Assembly: GCA_030610855.1 (NCBI GenBank)
Contig: JAUWQY010000012.1
Location: 1 to 40,465, forward strand
Direction: 5' to 3'
Length of the DNA: 40,465 nucleotides
Source: Dehalococcoidia bacterium
Lineage (GTDB): Bacteria; Chloroflexota; Dehalococcoidia; GIF9; AB-539-J10
Positions 8,286 through 16,093 of this stretch are shown here, piece by piece. The position numbers were made by a program, and so were the translations under genes. The notes beneath the pieces were generated by a model. That model had not been told where the DNA came from. It saw only the letters and a program-made list of their open reading frames with translations, and searched no databases. Positions within the stretch are counted from its first letter, which is position 1, and each line of letters starts with the position of its first letter.

Positions 8286-8381
8286 ATGGGTAAAGCCTTT
8301 AGGATTGTGCTTGTGTCTGTGTTGGTTGGGGCGATGTTTGATGGTGGAACTTTGACAACAAAGGGAGGTGATGCACTATGA
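8286..8381 (+). CDS. Candidate 31-aa hydrophobic leader peptide
   Basis: Short ORF MGKAFRIVLVSVLVGAMFDG followed by a polar tail ending GGDAL. A GAGGG ribosome site lies about 7 nt before the ATG. It resembles a signal-anchor segment (basic start, about 12 hydrophobic residues). It lies inside the long leader from the promoter at 8002 and ends 82 bp before the next gene, whose expression it might influence. There is no family support, so it may be chance. Confidence 0.3.
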   Translation: MGKAFRIVLVSVLVGAMFDGGTLTTKGGDAL

Positions 8382-8463
8382 ACTAAGATTTTGGAAAAAC
8401 TAAAATGGTACATATGAAGGCGCAGCTGTAAAACTAGAATCAATAACAAGGAGGTGTATAAGG

Positions 8464-9423
8464 ATGAATTGGGATAGCATAATAGAGCCTTTCCAGGGTT
8501 TCTTTGAAATTCTCATAGCTTATTTACCCACTATCCTCGCCGTCCTGGTCCTATTGCTCTTGGCCTGGATTTTAGCAAAAGTCCTCAGGGCAGGCATCCG
8601 AAAACTTCTGCGGGCCAGTGGCATCGATAAGAGACTGGGTAAGGGCTTAGATCCCCAAGATGAAAGCCAGTATCCGGTGGCCCAAGGAGCGGGCACAACA
8701 GTTTTCTGGATCGTGTGGATATTGTTTATACTGGCCATACTGCAAGTACTAGGCGTAGAAGGTCTTTTTGACTCAATTGTGGTCATATTTGAAAGAATCT
8801 TTGCCGCCATTCCGCTCATTCTCGGCGCTATAATAGTCCTTGTCGTCTTTTACTTCGTAGGTCGTCTCTTAGCCAAGCTGGTTACCAAAATTTTAACCAG
8901 AGTTCGCTTTGATGAGTTGCCAGTCAAGTTAGGTCTAACAAAAAAGCCCGCTGAAGGCGCCGGCTCTCCTTCCAATGTGGTTGGCTATATTGTTATGGTA
9001 TTCATAATGCTCTTTGCCATAATGATGGCAGCGGACTTGCTTGGTTTTACCATTCTGAACGAGCTAATCGCCGTCTTGACCCAATTCCTGGGTATGGTTA
9101 TCCTGGGTGTTGTTATTATTGGCATCGGCATTTTTGTCGCCAATTTCGTAGCGAATATTCTGCGGGCAAGCGGCAGGGCAGAATCTATGATTTCCTTCGT
9201 CAAGATCGCCATTGTCGTCTTGAGTGTCGTGCTAGGAATACGGGCAATGGGTTTTGCCGATGATCTAATTCTGCTCGGATTTGGGCTGGCCTTGGGCGCA
9301 GTTGCAATAGCAGCCGCTATTGCCTTTGGACTGGGCGGTCGCCAGGTTGCCGGTGAGCTTCTGGCTCGCTGGACTAAAACTAGCTCCAGGCGCGGTAAGA
9401 CCGGTGATAAGGCCGATAAATAG
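8464..9423 (+). CDS. Multi-pass membrane protein with conserved TM-helix repeats (MscS-related, no pore beta-domain)
   Basis: 319-aa integral membrane protein. Segments at about 17-40, 72-92, 108-135, 170-195, 203-228, 240-258 and 262-285 are strongly hydrophobic. The repeated pattern of a long hydrophobic helix ending in basic residues followed by a soluble linker (ILAKVLRAGIRKLLR, FVGRLLAKLVTKILTR, FVANFVANILRAS) matches the conserved TM-helix family associated with mechanosensitive channels. Unlike MscS it lacks the cytoplasmic beta-domain and ends soon after a Gly/Ala-rich helix (FGLGGRQVAGELLARW) in a basic tail. AAGGAGGTG at 8448-8456 gives a strong ribosome site. An ion-channel or osmotic role is inferred only from family resemblance. 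A terminator follows at 9485. Confidence 0.8.
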   Translation: MNWDSIIEPFQGFFEILIAYLPTILAVLVLLLLAWILAKVLRAGIRKLLRASGIDKRLGKGLDPQDESQYPVAQGAGTTVFWIVWILFILAILQVLGVEGLFDSIVVIFERIFAAIPLILGAIIVLVVFYFVGRLLAKLVTKILTRVRFDELPVKLGLTKKPAEGAGSPSNVVGYIVMVFIMLFAIMMAADLLGFTILNELIAVLTQFLGMVILGVVIIGIGIFVANFVANILRASGRAESMISFVKIAIVVLSVVLGIRAMGFADDLILLGFGLALGAVAIAAAIAFGLGGRQVAGELLARWTKTSSRRGKTGDKADK

Positions 9424-9484
9424 CAAGCAAATGATAGATATAGAAAGCGTGCTAACTTACGAGATCGCGGTGCTGTAGGGCTAG

Positions 9485-9530
9485 AAGGGGCCGGGTGGTC
9501 CTATCTCACTACCTGGCCTCTTTTCTTTAT
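9485..9530 (+). terminator. Rho-independent terminator
   Basis: Stem 9485-9499 pairs with 9508-9522 (GGCCGGGTGGT against ACTACCTGGCC with G:U wobbles, extended by A/G-T/C pairs) around an 8-nt loop, followed by CTCTTTTCTTTATTT. It sits about 60 bp after the stop of the TM-helix gene. Confidence 0.75.
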
Positions 9531-9933
9531 TTCTACCTGCCCAAAGACGATGGTACATCTGTTAATTCCATTTTGGCTCGCGGTCAAATTCTGAGTAATC
9601 ATTCACCATGAGAAGACAATAGAGTGAATTCAATCCAGCATGAGGATACTTTACCCAGTGGAGTTTAGGCTTGATGTTTATTTTGCGGTATGGTTAGTGG
9701 CCCTTCGAAGCATAGTGACACAGGCTGAATCCACTGATTGGGGGTAATAGCGTGGCTGGACTAATGACTCCTCTCGGTTTAGTAATCTGCTGTGTCGCGG
9801 TATCATTTCCTTACACAATTAGTGAACAAGCAGTATCACGTCCACAGGCGTAGCGGGCTATTCGAGTCCCACACGTCCATATTGTTCGATATCCAACATT
9901 TGCTCGGATTGTTGCTCAGTTGCGCACTAAGAT
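9531..9933. other. Intergenic stretch, no gene recognised
   Basis: Both strands are broken by stops. A T-arm-like string (GGGCTATTCGAGTCCCAC near 9858-9875) was checked for a tRNA, but no matching acceptor or anticodon arm was found. The right end leads into the transposase remnant, so part of this may be decayed insertion-sequence DNA. Confidence 0.35.
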
Positions 9934-10068
9934 GCAACATGTCAGCTGAACTTTCTTACTGACTGGGTATTATCCAACCACCAGCAGCAATTTCTTGCCT
10001 ATCTTACTCCTGTAGAGTATATTAAAAAGGAACTTGCTAAAATCCGTAGTCTAGTGTTACCTATGTGA
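9934..10068 (+). pseudogene. C-terminal remnant of an integrase-core transposase
   Basis: The frame ending at TGA 10066-10068 reads LNFLTDWVLSNHQQQFLAYL and then TPVEYIKKELAKIRSLVLPM. This is the classic end of DDE integrase-core transposases (IS3/IS481-like), where family members have FLxDWxxFYNxxRPHxxLxYLTPxEYI. Only about 40 residues are recognisable, the YNxxRPH part is altered (SNHQQQ), and no catalytic DDE residues or terminal inverted repeats are seen. It is a degenerate footprint of an insertion sequence just upstream of the 5S gene. Confidence 0.65.
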
Positions 10069-10085
10069 TCAGCCAACACAACAAG

Positions 10086-10115
10086 TTGCACATTTTTTAT
10101 AGAATAGGCTATACT
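10086..10115 (+). promoter_or_regulatory. Promoter of the 5S rRNA gene
   Basis: TTGCAC (10086-10091), 18-bp AT-rich spacer and TATACT (10110-10115). The expected start, about 10122, coincides with the beginning of the 5S terminal helix, supporting an independently transcribed 5S gene. Confidence 0.6.
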
Positions 10116-10121
10116 TAATGA

Positions 10122-10253
10122 GAGAGCTTTTTGGTGACTCTAGCGGTGTGGAACCACCCGTTCCCGTCCCGAACACGGAAGTGAAACGCTCCAGCGCAGA
10201 CGATACTTGAGGGGCAACTTTCCGGGAAAATATGTCGTTGCCAGGAAGCTCTC
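10122..10253 (+). rRNA. rrf: 5S ribosomal RNA, solitary
   Basis: The conserved 5S core CCGTTCCCGTCCCGAACACG (10158-10177), then GGAAGTGAAACGCTCCAGCGC, GATACTTG and GTCGTTGCCAGG, is collinear with bacterial 5S. The flanks GAGAGCTT (10122-10129) and AAGCTCTC (10246-10253) form an extended terminal stem around TTTGGTGAC / GTCGTTGCCAGG. The mature molecule is probably trimmed slightly inside these limits. No 16S or 23S lies in the window, so the rRNA genes are unlinked or this is an extra copy. The last two bases overlap the convergent MBL-fold gene. Confidence 0.92.
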
Positions 10254-11025
10254 ATTCTAGCTGCGCCAGGTCAAACTTCAGTCCGTCCCTGGCAGCAATG
10301 ACCGCGATTCCCGTTTCCTCGCTCAGCCTCTTAGCTAAGTCCCATGGTCTAGCCCGCCACATAGTCATACCAAAATGAGTGAGTATAGCTATCCTTGGTC
10401 TTAGCGCCTCGATTATGGTCTTTGCCTCAGGAAGAGATAAGTGGTCAATAGGAGCACCCGGACTCAAGCGGACCACATTAATAATCAGCAGCTCACCCCT
10501 ATATTGATTGGCCAAATCCTCAAAATACCTGGTATCAGAAATCCAGGAGAAAGTATGCCGCGGCGTTTGAAAGACAAAGCCGTATGTTTCGACAGAATGT
10601 CTGTGCCTGACCGGGGTCGTGAAAGAAACATCGTTAATTACGTAAGACCCTCCCTCAATCAAGAGCCTTATGTCCCGGGGATAAGACTGCAAATAAGATA
10701 AGATAACAGGGTCTTGGCTCAGAGCATCGGCGGGAACAAAAACCGTGCCGCGCTTCTTTGTACCTCCGTCGGTCATAGCTTCAATCATGATATTAATATC
10801 CCCGCTGTGGTCTAAATGTCTATGAGATAAAATAATAGCATCCAGTTTCGTAGGGTCAAGTTTTCTCCTGGCAGCCTGAACCAAGGAGCCGGGACCAGGG
10901 TCAAGGAGAATTCGAGTATTACCAAGGCTGAGCCAGGCACCCCCTGAAGCCAGAAGTTGACGGGCTACTACAAACCTCGCGCCGGCAGTACCCAGGAAAG
11001 TGATGGTGTCGCTCAATTCAGCCAT
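10252..11025 (-). CDS. MBL-fold metallo-hydrolase (RNase Z/PhnP-like)
   Basis: 257-aa metallo-beta-lactamase-fold protein. After GTAGAR and LDPGPGSL comes the metal motif LSHRHLDHSGD (near 65-75). Further ligands are RHRHS (near 140), SDTRYF (near 163) and THFG (near 217). The arrangement suits a small-molecule or phosphodiester hydrolase of the RNase Z/PhnP/AttM type; the substrate cannot be inferred. Its stop codon lies within the terminal helix of the convergent 5S gene. No Shine-Dalgarno is visible; a TATAAT lies 6 bp before the ATG, so the mRNA may be leaderless. It is divergent from the ABC transporter genes. Confidence 0.85.
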   Translation of the reverse strand: MAELSDTITFLGTAGARFVVARQLLASGGAWLSLGNTRILLDPGPGSLVQAARRKLDPTKLDAIILSHRHLDHSGDINIMIEAMTDGGTKKRGTVFVPADALSQDPVILSYLQSYPRDIRLLIEGGSYVINDVSFTTPVRHRHSVETYGFVFQTPRHTFSWISDTRYFEDLANQYRGELLIINVVRLSPGAPIDHLSLPEAKTIIEALRPRIAILTHFGMTMWRARPWDLAKRLSEETGIAVIAARDGLKFDLAQLE

Positions 11026-11031
11026 CTGCGA

Positions 11032-11037
11032 ATTATA
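11032..11037 (-). promoter_or_regulatory. -10 element immediately before the MBL-fold gene
   Basis: TATAAT on the minus strand ends 6 bp before the ATG at 11025, so transcription would start at or next to the A of the start codon. The -35 is poor (ATTATT-like). A second minus-strand TATAAT occurs about 40 bp further upstream. Confidence 0.4.
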
Positions 11038-11115
11038 GCAAGGAAAGCTGCTAAAATAATAAAGGGGAATTATAGCGGAGATCTATAAAGGGTAGAGAAT
11101 GAAAGGAGAATGGAT

Positions 11116-12093
11116 ATGAAGAAAGGCACAGAAATAAATAGGGGAACTAGGAGCTACGCGACAAAAGACAATCGTTTTGCCATTCAAACGTTTAGCCTTT
11201 CCAGGAAATTCGGGGATTTGGTAGCGGTAAATAGCATAGATTTATCTATTGAGGAAGGAGAGCTATTCTCAGTGCTAGGACCAAATGGTGCCGGCAAAAC
11301 AACCACTATCAAGATGCTGTGCTGTCTGCTCAGACCGAGCAGCGGTACAGCCACGATCATGGGTCATGATATACAGAAGGATACCATAGCGGTCAAAAAA
11401 GTGATAGACGTCTCGCCACAGGAGACAGCAATCGCTGAGCATCTTAACGCCTGGGAGAACCTGAGCTTGATGGGAGGGATATACGGATTGGAGAAAGAAG
11501 AGGTGAAAAAGAGGTCAGAGGAGCTCCTGGAGATGATGGGCCTAACTAAGCGGGCAAAAGACAAAGTGAGGAAGTATTCAGGGGGCATGAAAAGAAGGCT
11601 TAGCATCGTTATGGCTCTTGTTTCTGACCCTCAGGTGCTATTTCTGGACGAACCCACCCTTGGCCTGGATCCTCAGTCAAGAAGGAGCATATGGGAACAT
11701 ATAGCAGAGCTTAAGGGGAAAAAGACGATAGTGCTTACAACCCACTACCTGGAAGAAGCCGACGCTCTGGCAGATAGAGTAGCGATAATAGACGAGGGCA
11801 AGATAGTAGCCCTGGGAACTCCACAGGAATTAAAAGATAGCATCTCCGATATACAGGTTATGGTAGTCAAGGCAAAGAACCTGACCATTGATGTCATTGA
11901 GGGTCTGAGGGAGAAATACCCGGAAGTAAAAGAAGTGGAGGACGGGATTGAGATTAAAGCCAAAGAGTTCAGTTTCGACGAGGTAGTAGATTATTTGCGA
12001 CCCAGGGGAGTTGTCATCGAATCTACATCTCGAAAACAACCTACTTTGGACGATGTATTTCTGCATCTTACCAGGAAGGAGCTGAGAGAATGA
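11116..12093 (+). CDS. ABC-2 type exporter, ATP-binding subunit (DrrA-like)
   Basis: ATPase of a two-gene ABC-2 exporter. About 325 aa: Walker A GPNGAGKTTT (near 60), Q-loop in VSPQETAIAEH, signature YSGGMKRRLS, Walker B VLFLDEPTLGLDPQSR and H-loop LTTHYLEE, followed by a C-terminal domain of about 90 residues ending TLDDVFLHLTRKELRE, as in drug and polysaccharide exporters of the DrrA/CcmA-like group. The ATG at 11116 has AAGGAG at the right distance; an ATG at 11110 is too close to it. The next gene overlaps by 4 bp (ATGA), indicating translational coupling with the permease. Substrate unknown. Confidence 0.92.
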   Translation: MKKGTEINRGTRSYATKDNRFAIQTFSLSRKFGDLVAVNSIDLSIEEGELFSVLGPNGAGKTTTIKMLCCLLRPSSGTATIMGHDIQKDTIAVKKVIDVSPQETAIAEHLNAWENLSLMGGIYGLEKEEVKKRSEELLEMMGLTKRAKDKVRKYSGGMKRRLSIVMALVSDPQVLFLDEPTLGLDPQSRRSIWEHIAELKGKKTIVLTTHYLEEADALADRVAIIDEGKIVALGTPQELKDSISDIQVMVVKAKNLTIDVIEGLREKYPEVKEVEDGIEIKAKEFSFDEVVDYLRPRGVVIESTSRKQPTLDDVFLHLTRKELRE

Positions 12094-12812
12094 GATTCAT
12101 GATATTGGCTAAAAGAAACTTCAAAGAAGTATGGTTGGACCCTTTATCCATAGGTCTCGTAATAGGGTTGCCTGTAGGTTTGCTGCTTATGTTCCAACCT
12201 ATTGGGAGGCTTAATCCTTTTTTCACTCCTACCATATTAGCACCCGGAATAGCTGTATATGCCTTTACCATGCTAACATTCAGTTCGGGTATGATCCTTG
12301 CTCGAGATAGAGAAAGCGCACTTTTATCAAGGCTACTGACTGCCCCACTCAGGGCAAACGACTTCATTTCAGCCTATTCCTTGCCATACATACCAGTAGC
12401 GATCATCCAAATCGCTTTGGTCTTTGGCATAGGACGTTTGCTTGGACTTGAGATATCCGGGAATGCAGGTCTCGTTTTTCTCGTCATTTTCGTCATGTCT
12501 ATAGGCTACATAGGATTGGGAATGATCTTGGGATCGCTTCTTACTTCGAAACAGGTACCAATCGTTTGGACAGCAGTAAACCTCCTAACCATATTCGGAG
12601 GAGCCTGGGTGCCTTTGGAAGCGCTAGGAGGCGCGTTCCAAAGGGCAATGAAGGCTCTTCCTTTCGCCCATGCTATTGATGCAGCGAGAGCTGTTATGGT
12701 GCATGGTGTTGGTTTCAGTGACATCGCAGTAGATTTCTACTGGGTTCTTGGCTATACCTTGGTGTTCTTTGCTTTAGGTACTATCTTATTCAGGAGGAGG
12801 ATGGTGGAATGA
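12090..12812 (+). CDS. ABC-2 type exporter, permease subunit
   Basis: 240-aa membrane protein with about six hydrophobic segments (roughly 20-40, 48-68, 98-120, 128-152, 160-178, 215-235), the size and topology of ABC-2 permeases. The ABC-2 pattern near the C-terminal half is visible as WTAVNLLTIFGGAWVPLEAL followed by LPFAHAIDAARA. It overlaps the ATPase gene by ATGA and forms a heteromeric exporter with it. The direction is most likely efflux, inferred from the family. Confidence 0.9.
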   Translation: MRFMILAKRNFKEVWLDPLSIGLVIGLPVGLLLMFQPIGRLNPFFTPTILAPGIAVYAFTMLTFSSGMILARDRESALLSRLLTAPLRANDFISAYSLPYIPVAIIQIALVFGIGRLLGLEISGNAGLVFLVIFVMSIGYIGLGMILGSLLTSKQVPIVWTAVNLLTIFGGAWVPLEALGGAFQRAMKALPFAHAIDAARAVMVHGVGFSDIAVDFYWVLGYTLVFFALGTILFRRRMVE

Positions 12813-12849
12813 ATAAGATTGAAACGCACTTAGCAGATAAGAGAGAATA

Positions 12850-13359
12850 ATGGCAGAACCGGAAACAGAAATCGCCAGGCTCATCAGGGCGCACCAAGCC
12901 AAAACCGGAGAACTGCTAACCATTGGCGCCGCCGAATCGGCTACGGGGGGCAGGATCTCCGACAGGCTGACCGACATCCCCGGTAGCTCAGATTACTTCA
13001 AGGGCTCTGTGGTGGCTTACAGTAACCGCGTGAAGACTGCCTTGCTCGGAGTAGAAAGAACGACCATCGACAGTCATGGTTCCGTGAGCGAGCAAACAGC
13101 TCAGGAAATGGCTCAAGGTGGCAGGAAGCTCCTGGATGTGGACATATGCGTCTCCGATACCGGGATTGCCGGCCCCTCAGGCGCTACTCCTGAAAAACCG
13201 CTGGGGCTGTTTTACCTCGGCCTGGCAGCCGAAGATGAAAGCTTGAGTCAGAAGCATGCCTTTTCGGGAAATCGAGAGAAAAACAAGCGAGATGCTGCTG
13301 AGGCCGCGCTGATTATGCTGAAGCAATACTTATCGCGGCGCTTCAAAGCCAAAGACTGA
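12850..13359 (+). CDS. pncC: CinA-type nicotinamide-nucleotide amidohydrolase
   Basis: 169-aa single-domain CinA C-terminal protein (PncC), which deamidates nicotinamide mononucleotide to nicotinate mononucleotide in NAD recycling. Family motifs: GAAESATGG near residue 27, GSSDYFKGSVVAYSNRVK, and the active-site loop DTGIAGPSGATPEKPLGL near 105-122. The fused N-terminal COG1058 domain of full-length CinA is absent, as in stand-alone PncC. It begins 37 bp after the permease and is probably co-transcribed. Homologues usually read ECTGG in the first motif; ESATGG here is a familiar variant. Confidence 0.9.
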   Translation: MAEPETEIARLIRAHQAKTGELLTIGAAESATGGRISDRLTDIPGSSDYFKGSVVAYSNRVKTALLGVERTTIDSHGSVSEQTAQEMAQGGRKLLDVDICVSDTGIAGPSGATPEKPLGLFYLGLAAEDESLSQKHAFSGNREKNKRDAAEAALIMLKQYLSRRFKAKD

Positions 13360-13402
13360 AGACAAGGGTGTAAAGATTAGGAGTGAAAGGAGGTTAAGAA
13401 CA

Positions 13403-13678
13403 ATGACAACCGAGAAGTTCACTGTAGATGGAAGCCAGGTGGTCGAGAAGATCAAGGAGCTAATACATCAAGGAAATATCAGAAGAGTCCGTTTGATACA
13501 TAAGGGGCGTCCCTTGATAGACATCCCGCTGACAGTAGGCGTTGGTGTGGCTGCGGTAACGGCCCTGGCAGTTCCACTACTGGCTGCGCTCGGAGCAATT
13601 GCCGCACTAGTCACAGAATGCACTATCGAGGTGGAAAGGGTAGGAGATACCCCGGAAGAGAAGGACGAAAAACAGTAG
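13403..13678 (+). CDS. DUF4342 family protein
   Basis: 91-aa protein with the DUF4342 pattern: an N-terminal KVKELIHxGNxRR-like helix (VEKIKELIHQGNIRRVRLI), an IDIPLTVGVGV strand, a hydrophobic Ala/Leu-rich stretch (about 47-72) and the terminal ALVTECTIEVERV. In other bacteria these proteins are small and uncharacterised, with a single central hydrophobic hairpin. The ribosome site AAAGGAGG lies 8 nt before the ATG. It precedes a 45-aa ORF in the same orientation. The family is recognised with good confidence; the function is unknown. Confidence 0.82.
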   Translation: MTTEKFTVDGSQVVEKIKELIHQGNIRRVRLIHKGRPLIDIPLTVGVGVAAVTALAVPLLAALGAIAALVTECTIEVERVGDTPEEKDEKQ

Positions 13679-13783
13679 AAAGGTAGCTACTCCCTGTGTA
13701 ATGGTTCGGGTACTGAAATCGCTGCCGACCCGAACGACTTGCATTCCATACAGGGTCTTGGGGACAAGAAGGAGGTGTCAAGA

Positions 13784-13921
13784 GTGAAAATCGAGGAAAC
13801 TAGGATTACAGACAGGATACGAATGCGGGGACTTAGGAACAAGGGTGTGATAGAGATTTCCCAGGACCCTGAGACGAGGAATTTCGTTCTCATCTTGGGC
13901 AAGGGGATTCACAGGAAGTGA
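13784..13921 (+). CDS. Small hypothetical protein (45 aa)
   Basis: GTG start behind AAGGAGGTG (ribosome site at 13769-13777, about 7 nt spacing). The product (VKIEETRITDRIRMRGLRN, then a mixed beta-like C-terminus ending LILGKGIHRK) is basic with no motif I recognise. The frame is open further upstream to 13739, but the strong ribosome site selects the GTG. It could form a short operon with the DUF4342 gene. Confidence 0.5.
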   Translation: MKIEETRITDRIRMRGLRNKGVIEISQDPETRNFVLILGKGIHRK

Positions 13922-13945
13922 CTGCTCCTCAACTTGCTGGAGGGG

Positions 13946-14026
13946 ATGTGGAGAGCCGAGTGTTCAAGAGAGGAAGTCTTGGGCATAGTGAAGGATTTCT
14001 TGGCTGGGAGAATTCCAAGTGATTGA
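13946..14026 (+). CDS. Candidate 26-aa small ORF
   Basis: Reads MWRAECSREEVLGIVKDFLA and GRIPSD, an amphipathic-looking peptide 24 bp after the 45-aa gene. The GGAGGGG upstream is too close to the ATG to be a convincing ribosome site. A small hairpin (CACCCT/AGGGTG at 14032-14049) follows. Weak candidate. Confidence 0.22.
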   Translation: MWRAECSREEVLGIVKDFLAGRIPSD

Positions 14027-14134
14027 AGTCCCACCCTCAAAACAGGGTGAAAGGGTAATCCTTTTCCGAACTAAAAGAAGAACATAATATAGATGATGCC
14101 CCTGACATTGAACGGTGACATATGAACCTCCAGC

Positions 14135-15178
14135 CTAATCCTCTTCGTCAGTTTCTTCTTCAATAAGGGTCGTTAGGTCCCGCGGTAAAGGACGACTGCG
14201 GTGTGGCCTTCGGCGAAGAAAGCCATAGAAGCTCGACAAGTTAGCCGCTATCCGTGCTGGGGAAAGCTCTCGAGGGTGAACAAGAAAAATGAGCTGGAAG
14301 CCTACTTGAGCAATCCGAAACAGGCTTCGAAAGGAAAACTGCCGGAGGTACACTGACCAGTAGACCACCCCAACTAGAAGACTCCCACCGATTATATTGC
14401 CCAAGGTGACCGGTAGTAAGTTCTTAACCAAAAAGCCAGCTATAGTTAAGTTGCCCAGCATTACTGACTGCCCTGCCATACCTTGGGCAGCAGCCAGAAC
14501 CTCAGGTTGCCCCTTTAATGCCAATCCCATAGGGATGAAGTACATGTTTGCTACGCTATGTTCAAAACCAGATGCTACGAATGCTGTAATGGGGAAAATG
14601 ACCGCCACAATCTTGTCGATTGTGCTGCGACCACTGAAAGCAAGCCAGATTGCAAGACAGACCAAAACATTACAGAGAATGCCCCTCACAAATGCTTCAA
14701 GGAAGCTCATGTTGACCTTGGCGTTAGCGATGAGTAGAGCCTTCCCACCGACCATAGCATCATGGAAACCCCACTGCGCTGCATAATACATAAGCAATAC
14801 GATTACCAGTGCCCCTGCAAAATTGCCAAGATATACTATGCTCCAGCCTCTTAGAAGTTGACGCGCGTTGACTTTTCCTTCGATAAAACCCATAACCACA
14901 AGGGTATTGCCGGTAAAGAGCTCTGCCCCAGCGACTACAACCAAAATGAGCCCAAGGCAAAAAGCAAGCCCACCAATCAGACTGTTCAAACCAAAGGCAA
15001 GTCCGCTATCATGCACTACCAAGGTATAAAACTCGGCACCAAATGCAATGAAAACCCCTGCCAGGATGGCAAGTACAAACATCCTGAAGAAGTCAAGGCC
15101 AGACTTCTTTTCAGCAACTGCGGCAATTCTTTTGGCGATTTCGGCGGGAGAGTAGGCATCTACTCGTAGTTCTTCCAT
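14135..15178 (-). CDS. Formate/nitrite transporter (FNT/FocA family) with C-terminal extension
   Basis: 347-aa FNT-family channel moving formate, nitrite or related small anions across the membrane. Six hydrophobic helices within about residues 28-275. Typical features are GNFAGA in the third-helix region, ELFTGN in the first half, and ASGFEHSVANMYFIP and LGNIIGG in the second half, matching the FNT signatures. Beyond the channel there is a basic extension of about 65 residues ending in an acidic tail (LIEEETDEED), absent from the 280-aa FocA/NirC forms. It lies 16 bp downstream of a cyclic-nucleotide-binding protein gene, suggesting co-regulation. Formate as substrate would suit an anaerobe but is inferred. 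Confidence 0.92.
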   Translation of the reverse strand: MEELRVDAYSPAEIAKRIAAVAEKKSGLDFFRMFVLAILAGVFIAFGAEFYTLVVHDSGLAFGLNSLIGGLAFCLGLILVVVAGAELFTGNTLVVMGFIEGKVNARQLLRGWSIVYLGNFAGALVIVLLMYYAAQWGFHDAMVGGKALLIANAKVNMSFLEAFVRGILCNVLVCLAIWLAFSGRSTIDKIVAVIFPITAFVASGFEHSVANMYFIPMGLALKGQPEVLAAAQGMAGQSVMLGNLTIAGFLVKNLLPVTLGNIIGGSLLVGVVYWSVYLRQFSFRSLFRIAQVGFQLIFLVHPRELSPARIAANLSSFYGFLRRRPHRSRPLPRDLTTLIEEETDEED

Positions 15179-15194
15179 AGCTCAGACCCCTTGG

Positions 15195-15653
15195 CTATTC
15201 CCACAGGACGCTTGCTACTAACATTAAATCGGTCCTGCGCAGCCGCCCGGCTAGTAGTTGAGCCAGATTCCTCATAACTACATAACCAAGCGGACCATCT
15301 CGCTCAAAAAGCTCATTGAGCTTATCTCTATCAATAGCTATTATCTCGCAGTCCTTCTCACAGATAGCAGTCGCAGAACGGTTTCTTCTGTCCACCAGTG
15401 CTAACTCACCAAAAACCTGCCCCACTCCCAGCCGTTGTATAGTGGCTGTGTTGGACTTGCCTTTTAACCCCAACTCTATGCACACTTTGCCCTTTTTGAT
15501 GATGTAGACCTCAGCGCCTGAGCTATGCTCAGTAAACACCGCCTCACCCCCACGATATTTCCTTTCTTCTGAGACCTGTGCAAGAGATTCAAGCTGGCGT
15601 GGGCTCAGACCACGAAATATGTCGACCTTCTCCAAAATCCTTATACTATCCAT
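15195..15653 (-). CDS. Stand-alone cyclic-nucleotide-binding domain protein
   Basis: 152-aa protein that is essentially one cNMP-binding (CAP-like) domain: FRGLSPRQLESLAQVSEERK at the start, EVYIIKKGKVCIEL, and the phosphate-binding cassette FGELALVDRRNRSATA near 95-110, followed by the C-helix. No helix-turn-helix follows, so it is not a complete Crp/Fnr regulator. It precedes the FNT gene with a 16-bp gap on the same strand, so it may control channel activity or act through a partner. Ligand unknown. Confidence 0.85.
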   Translation of the reverse strand: MDSIRILEKVDIFRGLSPRQLESLAQVSEERKYRGGEAVFTEHSSGAEVYIIKKGKVCIELGLKGKSNTATIQRLGVGQVFGELALVDRRNRSATAICEKDCEIIAIDRDKLNELFERDGPLGYVVMRNLAQLLAGRLRRTDLMLVASVLWE

Positions 15654-16093
15654 GGCAGCCTCCCGAACAAATGACTTTCCAATTCACCCGCTACTTTGTG
15701 AACACCCTCCAAATCTATGCACTTTACTGACAGGTTTGAGAACGAAGCCATTGTAATAATCTTGGCGCTCGCCGTCAAGGAGGACAATGCTTGTCCCCCT
15801 GAAGCCACATAAGCAACCCACTTCAAGACGAACTGCCATTGGAGCACTGGCTGGGGTTGGTTTCTGTACCTTTGAGCCAGATAGAATTCTTAACAATGTG
15901 TTGCTGGTGCTCAAGTATTCAGTATGGCGCAACTTTAGGTCTTGACTCGTATTAGTTGCAGCACTACTCACACCTATAAATGACCGGGTTAGCGAAGAAA
16001 AGTCAATGTCAAGGTGGAGAATAGAGAACCAAGATGAATTACTCCTCACCTAGTGGAAGAAAGTTATGTCTTTAGGATATACTTCACAATACA
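15654..16093. other. Intergenic stretch, no gene supported
   Basis: Open frames on the minus strand here (for example across 15684-16049) have no recognisable motif and no ribosome site. The stretch separates the FNT/cNMP pair from decayed coding sequence on the plus strand. Confidence 0.35.

Noticed and set aside
9850-9880. Possible tRNA T-arm (GGGCTATTCGAGTCCC)
   Set aside because: No acceptor, D-arm or anticodon arm could be found upstream within tRNA length, and the acceptor end has no partner.
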